From Coriobacteriia bacterium (GTDB lineage Bacteria; Actinomycetota; Coriobacteriia; Anaerosomatales; JAAXUF01): a stretch of 60,957 nucleotides of DNA. A program made the position numbers and the translations under genes. Positions 16,474 through 27,051 of the stretch are shown here, piece after piece; within the stretch, counting starts at the first letter, position 1, and each line of letters opens with the position of its first letter. Where the stretch lies: positions 1 through 60,957 of the forward strand of contig JARLGT010000038.1 of the NCBI GenBank assembly GCA_031292615.1, written 5' to 3'. The notes under the pieces are model-generated. The model made no database searches, was not told the DNA's origin, and saw only the letters and a program-made list of their open reading frames with translations.

Positions 16474-18030
16474 CTACTCCCACTCAATCGTACCCGGGGG
16501 CTTGCTCGTGATGTCGTAGGCGACCCGATTGATTCCGTCGACCTCGTTGATGATGCGGTTGCTCATCTTGGCGAGCAGGTCGTGCGGCAGACGCGCCCAG
16601 TCTGCGGTCATCGCATCTGCACTTGCCACCGCGCGAATGATGATGGGGTGGCCGTACGTGCGCTCGTCGCCCATGACGCCCACCGAACGGATGTCCGGTA
16701 GCACAGCGAAGTACTGCCAGACTTCGCGGTTCTCGTCCCAGGCGCCAATCTCCTCGCGCACGATTGCGTCGGCCGCGCGAAGCAGCTCGAGCTTCTCCCG
16801 CGTGATCGAGCCGATGATGCGGACGGCCAGGCCGGGGCCCGGGAAGGGCTGCCGGTGGACGATCTCATCGGGCAGGCCAAGCTCGCTGCCGACGGCACGG
16901 ACCTCGTCCTTGAACAGGGCGCGAAGCGGCTCGATCAGGTCGAAGTGCACGCCCTCGGGGAACGGGATGAGGTTGTGGTGGCTCTTGATCTTGGCAGCCG
17001 TCTTGTTGCCCGACTCAATCACGTCGGGGTAGAGCGTGCCTTGCGCGAGGAAGCGCACGCCTTCCAGGGTGGTGGCCTCTTCGAAGAAGACCTTCCAGAA
17101 CTCCTCACCGATGATGCGGCGCTTGAGCTCCGGGTCGGTGACGTCGGCCAGAAGCGAGAGGTAGCGCTCCTCGGCGTCGACGTGCACGAGGTTGATCTTG
17201 AACGTGTCGCGGAACGTGTGGACGACCTGAGCTGCCTCGTCGAGGCGCAGCATGCCGTGGTCGACGAAGACGCACGTGAGCTGGTCGCCGATTGCTCGAT
17301 GCAGGAGCGCGGCGACCACGCTTGAGTCGACGCCGCCGGACAGCCCGCAGATGACGCGAGCGTCGCCCACCTTGGCGCGGATGGTCTCGACCGCGTCGTC
17401 GATGATGTTGACCATCGTCCACGTCGGCAGGATTCCCACGATGTCGTGCAGGAAGTGGCGGATGATGTGCTGGCCGTACTCGGTATGCGCGACCTCAGGG
17501 TGGAACTGCGTCGCGAAGAGCTTGCGCCCGGCATCCTCCATAGCGGCGACCTCGGTCGTGATGGTGCGCGCCGTGACGCTGAAGCCTTCCGGCACGGTGC
17601 CGACGCTGTCGCGGTGACTCATCCACACCTGCGAAGTTGCCGGGACGCCTTCGAGCAGCTCGCACGAGGCGTCGAGCACGGAAAGCTCGGCGAATCCGTA
17701 CTCGCCGATGTCGGTCTTGGGGATGTTGCCACCCAGCGCTAGCGCCATCTCCTGGATACCGTAGCAAAAACCCAGAATCGGGATGCCCAGCTCCAGCACG
17801 CGCGGGTCCATGTGCGGTGCGCCCTCGGCATACACGCTCGCGGGGCCGCCAGAAAGGATGAGCGCCGCAGGTGCGCGGCGCTCGACTTCCTCGGCTGCTA
17901 TGTCGAACGGGACGATCTCGCTGTAGACCCGGGCCTCGCGCACGCGTCGCGCGATGAGCTGCGCGTACTGTGCGCCGAAGTCCAGAACGAAGACCGTCGG
18001 CTGGCTCTCGTGCTGCGCGGTGCCGGGCAC
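16474..18030 (-). CDS. guaA: GMP synthase (glutamine-hydrolysing)
   Basis: Makes GMP from XMP, ATP and glutamine; 518 aa, cytoplasmic. The class I amidotransferase domain (about 12-200) has the nucleophile Cys in LGFCYGIQ and the His/Glu pair in [11 protein letters not shown]. The ATP-pyrophosphatase domain has the P-loop [10 protein letters not shown], and the dimerisation domain ends in the standard TIEWE. A GTG start overlaps the guaB3 stop by one base (TAGTG), so guaB3-guaA is translationally coupled, consistent with consecutive steps in guanine nucleotide synthesis. Confidence 0.97.
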   Translation of the reverse strand: MPGTAQHESQPTVFVLDFGAQYAQLIARRVREARVYSEIVPFDIAAEEVERRAPAALILSGGPASVYAEGAPHMDPRVLELGIPILGFCYGIQEMALALGGNIPKTDIGEYGFAELSVLDASCELLEGVPATSQVWMSHRDSVGTVPEGFSVTARTITTEVAAMEDAGRKLFATQFHPEVAHTEYGQHIIRHFLHDIVGILPTWTMVNIIDDAVETIRAKVGDARVICGLSGGVDSSVVAALLHRAIGDQLTCVFVDHGMLRLDEAAQVVHTFRDTFKINLVHVDAEERYLSLLADVTDPELKRRIIGEEFWKVFFEEATTLEGVRFLAQGTLYPDVIESGNKTAAKIKSHHNLIPFPEGVHFDLIEPLRALFKDEVRAVGSELGLPDEIVHRQPFPGPGLAVRIIGSITREKLELLRAADAIVREEIGAWDENREVWQYFAVLPDIRSVGVMGDERTYGHPIIIRAVASADAMTADWARLPHDLLAKMSNRIINEVDGINRVAYDITSKPPGTIEWE

Positions 18031-19202
18031 TAGCGGCCCATCCCTACGCCCTGAGACTGCTGCAACGTCTTGCCTTCGGTCTGGAGCGACGGGGCGACCA
18101 TGACCTCGGCCTTCTGGAAGCTCTTGAGGTTCTCGTAGCCAGTGGTGGCCATAGAGGTGCGCAGGCCGCCGACCAGGTTCAGCGTACCGTCGTTCTGGTG
18201 CGCCGGGCCGAGCAGAATCTCCTCAAGCGTGCCGGCGATGCCGCCCTTGACGCGGGTGCCGCGCGGGAGGTCGGCGTGGAAGGTAGCCATGCCCCAGTGG
18301 AAGCCGCGCCCGGGGGCCTCGGCAGCACGGGCGAGCGGCGAGCCGATCATGACGGCGTCGGCGCCGCATGCGACGGCCTTGGCCAGGTCGCCACCGGTGC
18401 GCATGCCACCATCGGCGATGATGTGGGCGTACTTGCCGGTCTCTTCGAGGTAGCGAGTGCGTGCGGCCGCAGCGTCAGCGATGGCGGTGGCCTGGGGAAC
18501 GCCGATGCCCAGCACGCGACGCGACGTGCATGCGTGGCCCGGACCGACGCCCACCAGCACGCCGACAGCACCGGCGCGCATCAGGTGCAGCGCGCCCTGG
18601 TAGCTGCAGCAGCCGCCGATGATGGTCGGGATGTCGAGGCTTGACACGAACGCGCCGAGGTCGAGCGGCTTGTCGTAGCTGCTGACGTGCTCGGCCGAGA
18701 CGACCGTACCTTGGATGACGAGAATGTCGAGTCCGCCGGCAAGCGCGGCCTCGAGGTAGCGCTCGCAGTTCTGCGGGGTCAGCGATGCGGCCGCAAGAAC
18801 ACCACCGGCCTTGATCTCCTTGATGCGCTGGGTGATGAGCTCGGGCTTAACCGGCTCGGTGTAGATCTCCTGCATGTTGGCCGTAGCGCACTCGTTGTCG
18901 AACGAGGCGATGGCGTCGAGATGCGGGTTGGGATCCTCGTAGCGGGTCTGGATGCCTTCGAGGTTCAGGACCGCCAGACCGCCGAGCTTGCCCAGCGCGA
19001 TGGCCGAGGCGGGGTCGACAACACCGTCCATCGCCGAGGCGAGCACCGGGAGTGGGAAGCTGTACTCGCGTCCGTTGAAGGCGAACGTCCAGCTGACATC
19101 GACGTCGCGCGGGTCGCGCGTGCGCCGAGACGGGACGATCGCGATGTCGTCGAATCCATAGGCCTGCCGAGCGGTCTTGCCACGTCCGATCTCGATCTCC
19201 AT
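18030..19202 (-). CDS. guaB3: GuaB3 family IMP dehydrogenase-related protein
   Basis: A 390 aa barrel enzyme of the IMP dehydrogenase/GMP reductase superfamily, lacking the CBS domains of classic GuaB. The flavodoxin-like phosphate loop [24 protein letters not shown] carries the catalytic Cys. Other motifs are [51 protein letters not shown], and [11 protein letters not shown] in the flap region. GuaB3 proteins are typical of actinobacteria and cyanobacteria; whether they act as IMP dehydrogenase is less settled than for GuaB. Coupling to guaA argues for a part in GMP supply. GAGGAGG precedes the ATG, and a good promoter lies about 200 bases upstream. Confidence 0.9.
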   Translation of the reverse strand: MEIEIGRGKTARQAYGFDDIAIVPSRRTRDPRDVDVSWTFAFNGREYSFPLPVLASAMDGVVDPASAIALGKLGGLAVLNLEGIQTRYEDPNPHLDAIASFDNECATANMQEIYTEPVKPELITQRIKEIKAGGVLAAASLTPQNCERYLEAALAGGLDILVIQGTVVSAEHVSSYDKPLDLGAFVSSLDIPTIIGGCCSYQGALHLMRAGAVGVLVGVGPGHACTSRRVLGIGVPQATAIADAAAARTRYLEETGKYAHIIADGGMRTGGDLAKAVACGADAVMIGSPLARAAEAPGRGFHWGMATFHADLPRGTRVKGGIAGTLEEILLGPAHQNDGTLNLVGGLRTSMATTGYENLKSFQKAEVMVAPSLQTEGKTLQQSQGVGMGR

Positions 19203-19526
19203 GCTGCCGAGTCCTCCTCGAAAGGTCTCACGCCCCGCGGGGCGGCGGTTAACGAAGTGCGCCAGAGCGGCTGTGGGGCCTGTCAGGATACGAAAAGGCC
19301 AGGCTCACATCGCACGAAATCTGCGCGAGCTGCCTGGTCCGACTCAGTGCTGCATATGGCCCGCAGGCCCGGTTGCGTCTAACACGCGCTCCGGTGTCGA
19401 CATTCTAGAGTAGTGAGGACGGTTAGTGAACCGCAAAGCGCGAATTGTGCATGGAATCGCACGAAGAAAGCATCCCGTGCCGCCCTGACCTGCGCCGCAA
19501 CCAAGAGCCGATTCCGCGCGACATCG
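19203..19526. other. 324-base intergenic region upstream of guaB3
   Basis: No gene is supported here. It holds the 3' end of the ychF transcript, a well-formed minus-strand promoter (19402-19430) and a leader of about 190 bases in front of guaB3. Apart from the short palindrome GCCCCGCGGGGC near the ribosome site (19232-19243), I see no structured element, and nothing that matches a purine riboswitch. Confidence 0.5.
19402..19430 (-). promoter_or_regulatory. guaB3-guaA promoter
   Basis: On the minus strand TTCACT (19425-19430), a 17-base spacer and TAGAAT (19402-19407) match sigma-70 consensus at 4 and 5 of 6 positions. Transcription would start near 19395. The same TAGAAT -10 recurs at the groES promoter. 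Confidence 0.65.
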
Positions 19527-20591
19527 CTACACGTTGAACTTGAAGTGAACTACGTCGCCGTCCTGCATGACGTACTCCTTGCCCTCGAGGCGCATGCGAC
19601 CGGCCTCCTTGGCACCCTTCTCGCCGCGCAGCGTCACGTAGTCCTCGTAGCCGATGACCTCGGCCTTGATGAACCCGCGCTCGAAGTCGGTGTGGATGAC
19701 ACCCGCTGCTTGCGGCGCCTTGGCACCCACGGGTACCGTCCACGCGCGAACCTCTAGCTCGCCTGCCGTGAAGTAGCTCTGAAGTCCGAGCAGCTTGTAG
19801 GCCTCGCGGATCAGGGTGTTGAGGCCGGGCTCGGACAGGCCGATCTCGGCGAGGTACTCGACGGCTTCCTCTGGCTCGAGCTCGGCCAAGTCGGCCTCGA
19901 CCTTGGCGCAGATCGGGATGGGGACCACACCGTCGATAGGTGCGAACGTCTCGGCGACCTGTGACTCGTCGACGTTGGCCACGTAGAGCATCGGCTTCAT
20001 GGTGAGCAGGTGGAGGTCGTAGACCAGATCGCGCTCCTCGGGAGTCATCTCCATCTTGCTGGCGCGGTGGCCCTGATCCATCCACTCGGCGAGGCGCTTC
20101 ATGACCGCAAGCTTCTCGACAGCCGTCTTGCTGCCCTTGGCTTCCTTCTCGATGCGCGGAGTTGCACGCTCCAGCGTGCCGAGGTCGGCGAGCACCAGCT
20201 CGGTGCGAATCGTCTCGACGTCGCTTTCCGGGTTCACCTTGCCCTCGACGTGGATGATGTCCTCGTCGGTGAAGTAGCGAACGACCTCGCAGATCGCGTC
20301 GGTCTCGCGGATGTTGGCGAGGAACTGGTTGCCGAGACCCTCGCCCTCGCTCGCGCCCTTGACCAGTCCTGCGATGTCTACAAACTCGACGACGGCCGGC
20401 ATGATGCGCTGCGGGCTGACGATCTCGGCGAGCGCATCGAGGCGCGAGTCGGGCACGGTCACGAGGCCGACGTTGGGCTCGATCGTCGCGAACGGGTAGT
20501 TCGCAGCAACGGCGGCCTTGCGAGTCAGCGCAGTGAAGAGCGTGGACTTGCCCACGTTGGGCAGGCCGACGATACCGAGCGAAAGCGACAC
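19527..20591 (-). CDS. ychF: YchF/Ola1-type P-loop ATPase
   Basis: Universal TRAFAC-class nucleotide hydrolase that binds ribosomes and prefers ATP, 354 aa. The G1 loop is [11 protein letters not shown]3 is [17 protein letters not shown], and the usual NKxD specificity motif is replaced by YVANVDES, the YchF signature that relaxes guanine specificity. A coiled-coil insert (about 130-200) and a C-terminal TGS domain ([19 protein letters not shown], then GFIKAEV) are present. The GTG start has AGGAG six bases upstream. An extended -10 (TGGTACGAT) lies about 60 bases upstream. Confidence 0.96.
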   Translation of the reverse strand: MSLSLGIVGLPNVGKSTLFTALTRKAAVAANYPFATIEPNVGLVTVPDSRLDALAEIVSPQRIMPAVVEFVDIAGLVKGASEGEGLGNQFLANIRETDAICEVVRYFTDEDIIHVEGKVNPESDVETIRTELVLADLGTLERATPRIEKEAKGSKTAVEKLAVMKRLAEWMDQGHRASKMEMTPEERDLVYDLHLLTMKPMLYVANVDESQVAETFAPIDGVVPIPICAKVEADLAELEPEEAVEYLAEIGLSEPGLNTLIREAYKLLGLQSYFTAGELEVRAWTVPVGAKAPQAAGVIHTDFERGFIKAEVIGYEDYVTLRGEKGAKEAGRMRLEGKEYVMQDGDVVHFKFNV

Positions 20592-20649
20592 AGAGAGCTC
20601 CTACTCATCAAGGGTGCATGGACGCCGAGGCGCCCGTCAGGCAGCGGGT

Positions 20650-20658
20650 ATCGTACCA
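20650..20658 (-). promoter_or_regulatory. Candidate ychF promoter (extended -10)
   Basis: TGGTACGAT on the minus strand is an extended -10 (TGn plus TACGAT). No clear -35 lies 17 bases upstream. The same TACGAT -10 form is seen in front of rplO. Confidence 0.35.
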
Positions 20659-20796
20659 CCCTGGGCCGACACGACGACTGCCTCGTTCGGGACGCACTCG
20701 ACGCCGGGTCGTCGCAATCCGTCGCTGGCGCCGGCGGCCTGTCGTGTATCGTGGGAGTAACTGAGCCGCTCACCAGCCGAAAGGCAGATCCTCGGT

Positions 20797-21942
20797 ATGC
20801 GTACTGGCACGAGCCAACCGCTCCGAATAGCGCTCGCCTACGCCGCCGTCGGCTCCGGTCACAGGCTGGTTGCCGAGTCGGTCCAAACCGCCATCAGCGT
20901 CGCCTCCCCGGTGGCCGAGACTGCGCTCTTCGACTGCCTGAGCCGCGGGCCAGCCAGCGCTTGGGGCAGCTCGGCGGCGCTCACGTACACAGGAGCGGCT
21001 GGGGCGCTCTACGACGCGGTATGGGGAAGCAAGCTCGCCGGAGCGGTCGGCCGGCCGTTGGCGAGCGCCATCGGCTCGGCGGTCCTGTCGCAGTTCATCG
21101 CCGAGCTGCGGGCATTCGAGCCGGATGTCGTCGTAGCCACCCACGCACTTCCGGCGCTACTCGCGGTGCGAAATCGGCGGGCCGGCCGGCTGAAGGCGCG
21201 CACCATCGCTTCGGTGGTGACCGACTGGCAGGTCCACGCCTACTGGCCGCGGCACGGGGTCGACATGATGTGCGTGCCGAGCGAGGCCGCGGCGCTCACG
21301 TTTGGGACCGGCGAGCCGCGGCCAACCGTCACCGGCATTCCTGTCCGAGAGCAGTTCTTGGCGCCGCCGTCGAAACCGGTAGCTCGCGCGAGTCTGGACA
21401 TCGGCTCGGACAGCCGCGTGGTGCTGGTGCTCGCCGGCTCGAAACAGGCTGCACCGTACGCGGCGCTCAGGCGCTCGCTCGCGCTCGCACTGCCCGAGAT
21501 CGCGAAGCAAGCTGACGAGATCATCCTGCTCGCAGGTGACGACGAGTATGCATTCGAGATGAGTCGCGCGCTCGCGGGAGCGGGGGGCTCGCGCCTCCGC
21601 GTGCTGCGCTACGTCGAGGACGTGGCCGTACTCATGGCTGCTGCTGATCTCGGCATCATCAAGCCGGGGGGTGTCGCGTCGGCCGAGTGCGTTGCCTGCG
21701 GTCTGCCGACGGTCGTCGTGGGCCCCGCCTTCGGCCAGGAGCGCGCGAACGCGCGCGTGCTGGCTGGGGCGGGAGCGTCGGCCTACGTCGAGCGACCCGA
21801 TGTGCTGGCCGAATGCGTTGGGCGGTTGCTCGCGGACACGCCTGTCTTGGAACGCATGCGCGAGGCATGCTGCGACCTGCGCCGTCCCGACGCCGCCACT
21901 CGGGTGGCGGAACTGGTGTTGGGGTGTGCGACCGGCAGCTAG
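20797..21942 (+). CDS. GT28/MGDG-synthase-like glycosyltransferase
   Basis: A 381 aa GT-B fold glycosyltransferase related to monogalactosyldiacylglycerol synthase and UgtP. The N-terminal acceptor half begins IALAYAAVGSGHRLVAESV, with the GSGH loop of the family, and has VVATHALPALLA and SVVTDWQVHAYW. The C-terminal donor half has LVLAGSKQA and LGIIKPGGVASAECVACGLPTVVVGPAFGQE, where KPGG and the following Glu bind nucleotide sugar. Likely role: addition of a hexose to diacylglycerol at the inner membrane face; the acceptor is inferred. It is one of the few plus-strand genes, divergent to ychF and convergent (4-base overlap) with a zinc-ribbon membrane protein. Confidence 0.82.
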   Translation: MRTGTSQPLRIALAYAAVGSGHRLVAESVQTAISVASPVAETALFDCLSRGPASAWGSSAALTYTGAAGALYDAVWGSKLAGAVGRPLASAIGSAVLSQFIAELRAFEPDVVVATHALPALLAVRNRRAGRLKARTIASVVTDWQVHAYWPRHGVDMMCVPSEAAALTFGTGEPRPTVTGIPVREQFLAPPSKPVARASLDIGSDSRVVLVLAGSKQAAPYAALRRSLALALPEIAKQADEIILLAGDDEYAFEMSRALAGAGGSRLRVLRYVEDVAVLMAAADLGIIKPGGVASAECVACGLPTVVVGPAFGQERANARVLAGAGASAYVERPDVLAECVGRLLADTPVLERMREACCDLRRPDAATRVAELVLGCATGS

Positions 21943-22337
21943 TGGCGGCGCTTGTGGAGCCCGGCGTAGAGGAACGCGCCTCCCACCGTAAGCAACAGGG
22001 AGAACAGCGACCAGAAGAGCTTCGCTATCCACGACATGCCCGAGCCCCCGAACTCGGCCATCCCGCTCCAGATGCCCCAAGCCAATATGAGCGCCACGGG
22101 CGCGATGATAATCGCCTTGCCGGCCAGCTTGGCGAAGATGTTGTCGTAGGACGCGATTGCGGCCAGCTCGGCTGACGGCATCGCTGTACTGGCGGCGGTC
22201 CTCAAGTCGGGCGCGCTTTGAAGGCTGCCCTCGCGAACGTCACGAAGCGCGCTGCGCGGGTGACCTTCTGTGCACTCACCTTCGGGCGAGAGTTGCACGT
22301 AGCGGTTGCAGCTGCTGCAAAACGCGGTTCTTGGCAT
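21939..22337 (-). CDS. Zinc-ribbon-like membrane protein of unknown function
   Basis: A 132 aa protein. The N-terminus has a metal-binding pattern CSSC (7/10) with Cys22 and His26 (C-x2-C-x11-C-x3-H), followed by a charged stretch RSALRDVREG. Two hydrophobic segments follow (about 71-92 and 104-124), separated by a Gly-rich turn, and the C-terminus is HKRRH, predicted cytoplasmic. The ATG has AAGGAGGT 10 bases upstream and a promoter-like pair at 22379-22407, so the gene is credible. I do not know the family. A cytoplasmic zinc finger tied to two spans might sense or recruit a partner; this is only a description. Confidence 0.72.
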   Translation of the reverse strand: MPRTAFCSSCNRYVQLSPEGECTEGHPRSALRDVREGSLQSAPDLRTAASTAMPSAELAAIASYDNIFAKLAGKAIIIAPVALILAWGIWSGMAEFGGSGMSWIAKLFWSLFSLLLTVGGAFLYAGLHKRRH

Positions 22338-22378
22338 GCGGACGACAACCTCCTTATCGAGGACGGGACTCGTCAGGA

Positions 22379-22407
22379 GTTATCGGCACGTGTGCCGAGA
22401 AGAACAA
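22379..22407 (-). promoter_or_regulatory. Candidate promoter of the zinc-ribbon membrane protein
   Basis: TTGTTC (22402-22407), 17 bases, GATAAC (22379-22384) on the minus strand. The spacing is ideal and the -10 matches at 4 of 6. The start would be near 22372, 35 bases before the ATG. Confidence 0.4.
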
Positions 22408-22427
22408 GCCCGTGCAGTACCTGCGAA

Positions 22428-22456
22428 GGGACCCCGACCTGATCGGCCGGGGTCCC
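22428..22456 (-). terminator. groEL terminator stem-loop
   Basis: GGGACCCCG and CGGGGTCCC form a perfect 9-base stem 45 bases past the groEL stop; the loop is 11 bases. The minus strand continues TTCGCAGG with no T-run. It separates the groE transcript from the next gene. Confidence 0.55.
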
Positions 22457-22500
22457 TGGGAGTTGCGCGTGCGCGCGGGTGGAGCGATGAGGCGAAGTGC

Positions 22501-24192
<1,692 letters not shown>

Positions 24193-24483
24193 TTACTCGG
24201 CAACGATCGCGTAGATGTCGGAGTCGCGCAGGATGAGGTACTCCTCGCCCTCAAGCTTGACCTCGGTCGCGCCGTACTTGCTGTAGATGACGATGTCGCC
24301 GACCTTGACGTCGACCGGCGTGCGCTCGCCCTTGTCGTTGTACTTGCCTTCGCCCACCGCGAGCACCTCGCCACGGGTCGGCTTCTCCTTCGCAGTGTCC
24401 GCCAAGATGATGCCGCTGGCGGTCTGGGTCTCCGCCTCGGCGGCCTTGACGATGATGCGATCGCCCAAAGGCTTCAGATTCAT
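24193..24483 (-). CDS. groES: Co-chaperonin GroES
   Basis: 10-kDa co-chaperonin, 96 aa. It begins [18 protein letters not shown], has the mobile loop [21 protein letters not shown] that docks on GroEL, and ends [17 protein letters not shown], all standard. An AGGAGGAG ribosome site is 6-7 bases before the ATG. It leads the groES-groEL pair; the upstream region has a promoter with a HrcA operator over the start point. Confidence 0.98.
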   Translation of the reverse strand: MNLKPLGDRIIVKAAEAETQTASGIILADTAKEKPTRGEVLAVGEGKYNDKGERTPVDVKVGDIVIYSKYGATEVKLEGEEYLILRDSDIYAIVAE

Positions 24484-24605
24484 CGACGCTCCTCCTAGTG
24501 ACTCGTACTGACTTCAGCGCCGGGATGCCGGCGCCAGATGACACGCTTGCCGAGAACCCCGCGCACTGGTTCTTACCCCCTGTGCGCGCTATCGATTCCC
24601 GAGTG

Positions 24606-24632
24606 CTGGCACTCGACGTGCGCGACTGCCAA
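24606..24632 (-). promoter_or_regulatory. CIRCE operator (HrcA site) of groES-groEL
   Basis: The minus strand reads TTGGCAGTC, 9 bases, GAGTGCCAG; the arms differ from a perfect inverted repeat at two positions. Consensus is TTAGCACTC-N9-GAGTGCTAA, and actinobacterial versions use GGC/GCC as here. It lies just downstream of the -10 hexamer, covering the expected start, the usual repressor position. Confidence 0.75.
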
Positions 24633-24641
24633 CGAGTTGTG

Positions 24642-24670
24642 ATTCTAGCGGGAGTGCGCGACGTGGACAA
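24642..24670 (-). promoter_or_regulatory. groES-groEL promoter
   Basis: TTGTCC (24665-24670), 17 bases, TAGAAT (24642-24647) on the minus strand. Matches are 4 of 6 and 5 of 6. The CIRCE element begins about 10 bases downstream of the -10. Confidence 0.7.
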
Positions 24671-24736
24671 GTCGTGGCGTGTGAAAAACGTGTGAATCTA
24701 AGCGCCAAGCGCTCAAGTCCGTGCGGCAACTGGCAC

Positions 24737-26281
24737 CTATTGCGTGTCGAGGCGCAAGCTCGGATTGGGCTCGGCATCCAAGCCGAGACGCTCGCCGCGC
24801 AGGTAGCGGTAGTGTGCGGCGGCCGCGAACATGGCGGCGTTATCCGTGCACAGCATCATCGGCGGCACGCTAACGTGCACTCCCAGCGCCTCGATCGCCT
24901 CGGTCAGCGCGCTGCGCAGCGCGGGGTTGGCCGCAACACCTCCGCCGAGGCAAAACGTGGTGGCGCCCGTCTCTTCGACCGCGCGGACCGCCTTGAAGAC
25001 CTGCACGTCGATGACCGCCTGCTGGAACGACGCTGCGAGGTCGGGCACGTCGATCTCGTGGCCGGCCTGCTGCTCGTGGCGAATGTGGTTGATGACGGCG
25101 GTCTTGAGCCCGGAGAGTGAGAACGCGTAGTCGCCGCTTCGCATCATCGCGCGTGGGAAGTCGATGGCAGCCGGGTCGCCGGTCTCGGCGAGGCGCGAGA
25201 GGATTGGACCGCCGGGATAGCCCAGGCCCAGCACCTTGGCGACCTTGTCGAACGCCTCCCCTGCCGCGTCGTCCAGCGTCTCGCCCATCGTGCGGTACAC
25301 ACCCCACTCGGGCATGTGCACGAGCGACGTGTGCCCGCCTGAAACGAGCAGCGCCACCAGCGGCGGTGCGACGAGCGGGTCGGCGAAGACGTTGGCAAAG
25401 ATGTGGCCTTCGAGGTGGTTGACGCCCACCAGAGGTAGCCCCGTTCCCATCGCAAGCCCCTTGGCGTACGCAAGCCCCACTACCAGCGCGCCGACCAGCC
25501 CCGGGCCGTAGGTCACCGCGATCGCGTCGAGCGCCGAGAGCGGCAGCGGCCCGTCGAAGCCGAGCGCGGGCCCGGCCTCGGCAAGCGCCTCGTCGACGAC
25601 GCTGACGATCGCCTCGGTATGCTTGCGGCTCGCGATCTCGGGCACCACGCCACCAAAGCGGGCGTGGAAGTCGATCTGGCTCGCGACGACGTTGGCCACG
25701 AGCTCGCGGCCTCCTCGCATCACGGCGGCAGCGGTCTCGTCGCACGAACTCTCGATTGCGAGAATCAGCTCGGCATGGGGCGGCTCGTCATCCATCGCGG
25801 CCTTGCTGGCTGCCGACGACGCAGCTCCGCTCGAAGATGTCGGCAGATCGCCCCACATGATGAGCGCAGCCTCGCCGGTATCGGCGTAGTAGCCTGGTCG
25901 CTCCCCGACCGGCTCAAGTCCTAGCGACTCGTAGAGCGCGATTGCGGCGGTGTTGCTCGGCCGGACCTCGAGCGTCATGCGCGTGGCCCCCATCGCCGAG
26001 GCGAGCGCCATCGCCTCGGCAGCCAGAGCGCGACCGAAGCCCTCACCTCGGCGAGTCGGATCGACAGCGAGATTCATGAGGTGAGCATCGTCGTCCACAA
26101 GCATCACACCTGCGTAGCCAAGTACACGGCCCGAATCCTCGGCGACCAGATAGGCGCGGCGTGAGGCGCGCAGCTCCTCGCGAAACGCTCCGGCCGACCA
26201 CGGGTCGCGGAAGGATGCCGCTTCGAGCGCCGCCACGGCCGAGACGTCGTCGAGGCGCATGTCGCGCACGCTCGCGCTCAT
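24737..26281 (-). CDS. tsaD: RimI-TsaD fusion: N-acetyltransferase plus tRNA t6A37 threonylcarbamoyltransferase
   Basis: A 514 aa two-domain protein. Residues 1-147 are a GNAT acetyltransferase of the RimI type: VRDMRLDDVSAVAALEAASF, then acetyl-CoA loop AVDPTRRGEGFGRALAAEA and NTAAIALYESLGLEPVG. A Ser/Ala linker (about 148-170) leads to TsaD: LAIESSCDETAAAV, metal-binding H-L-E-G-H in NHLEGHIFANV, SGGHTSLV, GEAFDKVAKVLGLGYPGGP and CLGGGVAANPALR. TsaD transfers the threonylcarbamoyl group to A37 of ANN-decoding tRNAs; RimI acetylates ribosomal protein S18 in E. coli. The genes are separate in most bacteria. The frame is continuous with no stop or new start at the join, and it overlaps tsaB by 4 bases. 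Confidence 0.94.
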   Translation of the reverse strand: MSASVRDMRLDDVSAVAALEAASFRDPWSAGAFREELRASRRAYLVAEDSGRVLGYAGVMLVDDDAHLMNLAVDPTRRGEGFGRALAAEAMALASAMGATRMTLEVRPSNTAAIALYESLGLEPVGERPGYYADTGEAALIMWGDLPTSSSGAASSAASKAAMDDEPPHAELILAIESSCDETAAAVMRGGRELVANVVASQIDFHARFGGVVPEIASRKHTEAIVSVVDEALAEAGPALGFDGPLPLSALDAIAVTYGPGLVGALVVGLAYAKGLAMGTGLPLVGVNHLEGHIFANVFADPLVAPPLVALLVSGGHTSLVHMPEWGVYRTMGETLDDAAGEAFDKVAKVLGLGYPGGPILSRLAETGDPAAIDFPRAMMRSGDYAFSLSGLKTAVINHIRHEQQAGHEIDVPDLAASFQQAVIDVQVFKAVRAVEETGATTFCLGGGVAANPALRSALTEAIEALGVHVSVPPMMLCTDNAAMFAAAAHYRYLRGERLGLDAEPNPSLRLDTQ

Positions 26282-27051
26282 CGGCCGTCACCTGCGACGC
26301 CGCTGGGCGGAGTCAGACCAGCGCGACCGGCGGCTGCGGCCTCGTTCTCCTCGGCGTCAGAGAGTCGCGTGTAGAGCGGCAGCAGATCGCCCGGTGCGCC
26401 GGAGCCCAGCTCCCCCGCTGCGCGAGCGGTTGCGAACGCGAGGAAGAGCCCGTGCGCGTAGGGCGCCCACAGGCGCTCGTCGGCGACGGTCGCCTCCCGT
26501 CCGAGCGAGTCGGCGAACAGCTCGCCGTACTTGCGCAGGCCGTTGCCGGCCAGCACCAGCGGCTCGCCAAGACGCGCCCACTCCTGTGCCACGTCGGCGG
26601 GCTTGGCGACACGATCGGGTGCGAGCCGCACCGCTCGGCCGTGACCGCAGCGAAACAGCGCCGGATAGACCTCACCGCGCATCGCATCGCCGAGCACCCC
26701 AAGCAGCATCGTGCGCTCCTCGGCGATGCCCCACGCGATCGCATCCAGCGTGCCGACGCCCCACAGCTCAACGCCGAGGCCGTGCGCGAGACCCTTCGCC
26801 GTCGCAACGCCGATGCGCACGCCGGTAAACGAGCCCGGCCCCCGCCCGACGATGACCGCCCTCACGTCGTGCACGGAGAGTTTGCTGCCTGCGAGCAGCG
26901 ACGCGACGGTCGGAAGAACGCGCGACATCGCGGCCCGCGGGGCATCGACGACCGCCGAGGCGAACGTCTCGATCGTAGTCTCGGTCAGCCACGCGAGGCC
27001 GACCGCCGTGATCTCGGTGGAAGTGTCGAGCGCCAGCAGGAGCTCTCTCAC
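26278..27051 (-). CDS. tsaB: tRNA t6A biosynthesis dimerisation protein TsaB
   Basis: Partner of TsaD, 257 aa, ASKHA fold without catalysis of its own. It starts LLLALDTSTEITAVGLA, has the family signature VHDVRAVIVGRGPGSFTGVRIGVATAKGLA and GVGTLDAIAWG. The C-terminal half is variable as usual. The GTG start overlaps tsaE (GTGA) and the stop overlaps the RimI-TsaD start, giving a tight tsaE-tsaB-tsaD set that makes t6A with TsaC (not in this window). Confidence 0.94.
   Translation of the reverse strand: MRELLLALDTSTEITAVGLAWLTETTIETFASAVVDAPRAAMSRVLPTVASLLAGSKLSVHDVRAVIVGRGPGSFTGVRIGVATAKGLAHGLGVELWGVGTLDAIAWGIAEERTMLLGVLGDAMRGEVYPALFRCGHGRAVRLAPDRVAKPADVAQEWARLGEPLVLAGNGLRKYGELFADSLGREATVADERLWAPYAHGLFLAFATARAAGELGSGAPGDLLPLYTRLSDAEENEAAAAGRAGLTPPSGVAGDGR

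Noticed and set aside
19203-19400. Purine riboswitch in the guaB3 leader
   Set aside because: No conserved purine-aptamer loops or P1 stem could be found.
20010-21515. 501-codon plus-strand ORF across ychF and the glycosyltransferase
   Set aside because: Shadow frame, Arg/His-rich; ychF (minus) and the glycosyltransferase (other frame) have the real motifs.
24601-24614. GAGTGCTGGCACTC as a CIRCE element
   Set aside because: The arms are in the wrong order (GAGTGC first) and the gap is 2, not 9. The true 9-gap element overlaps it at 24606-24632.
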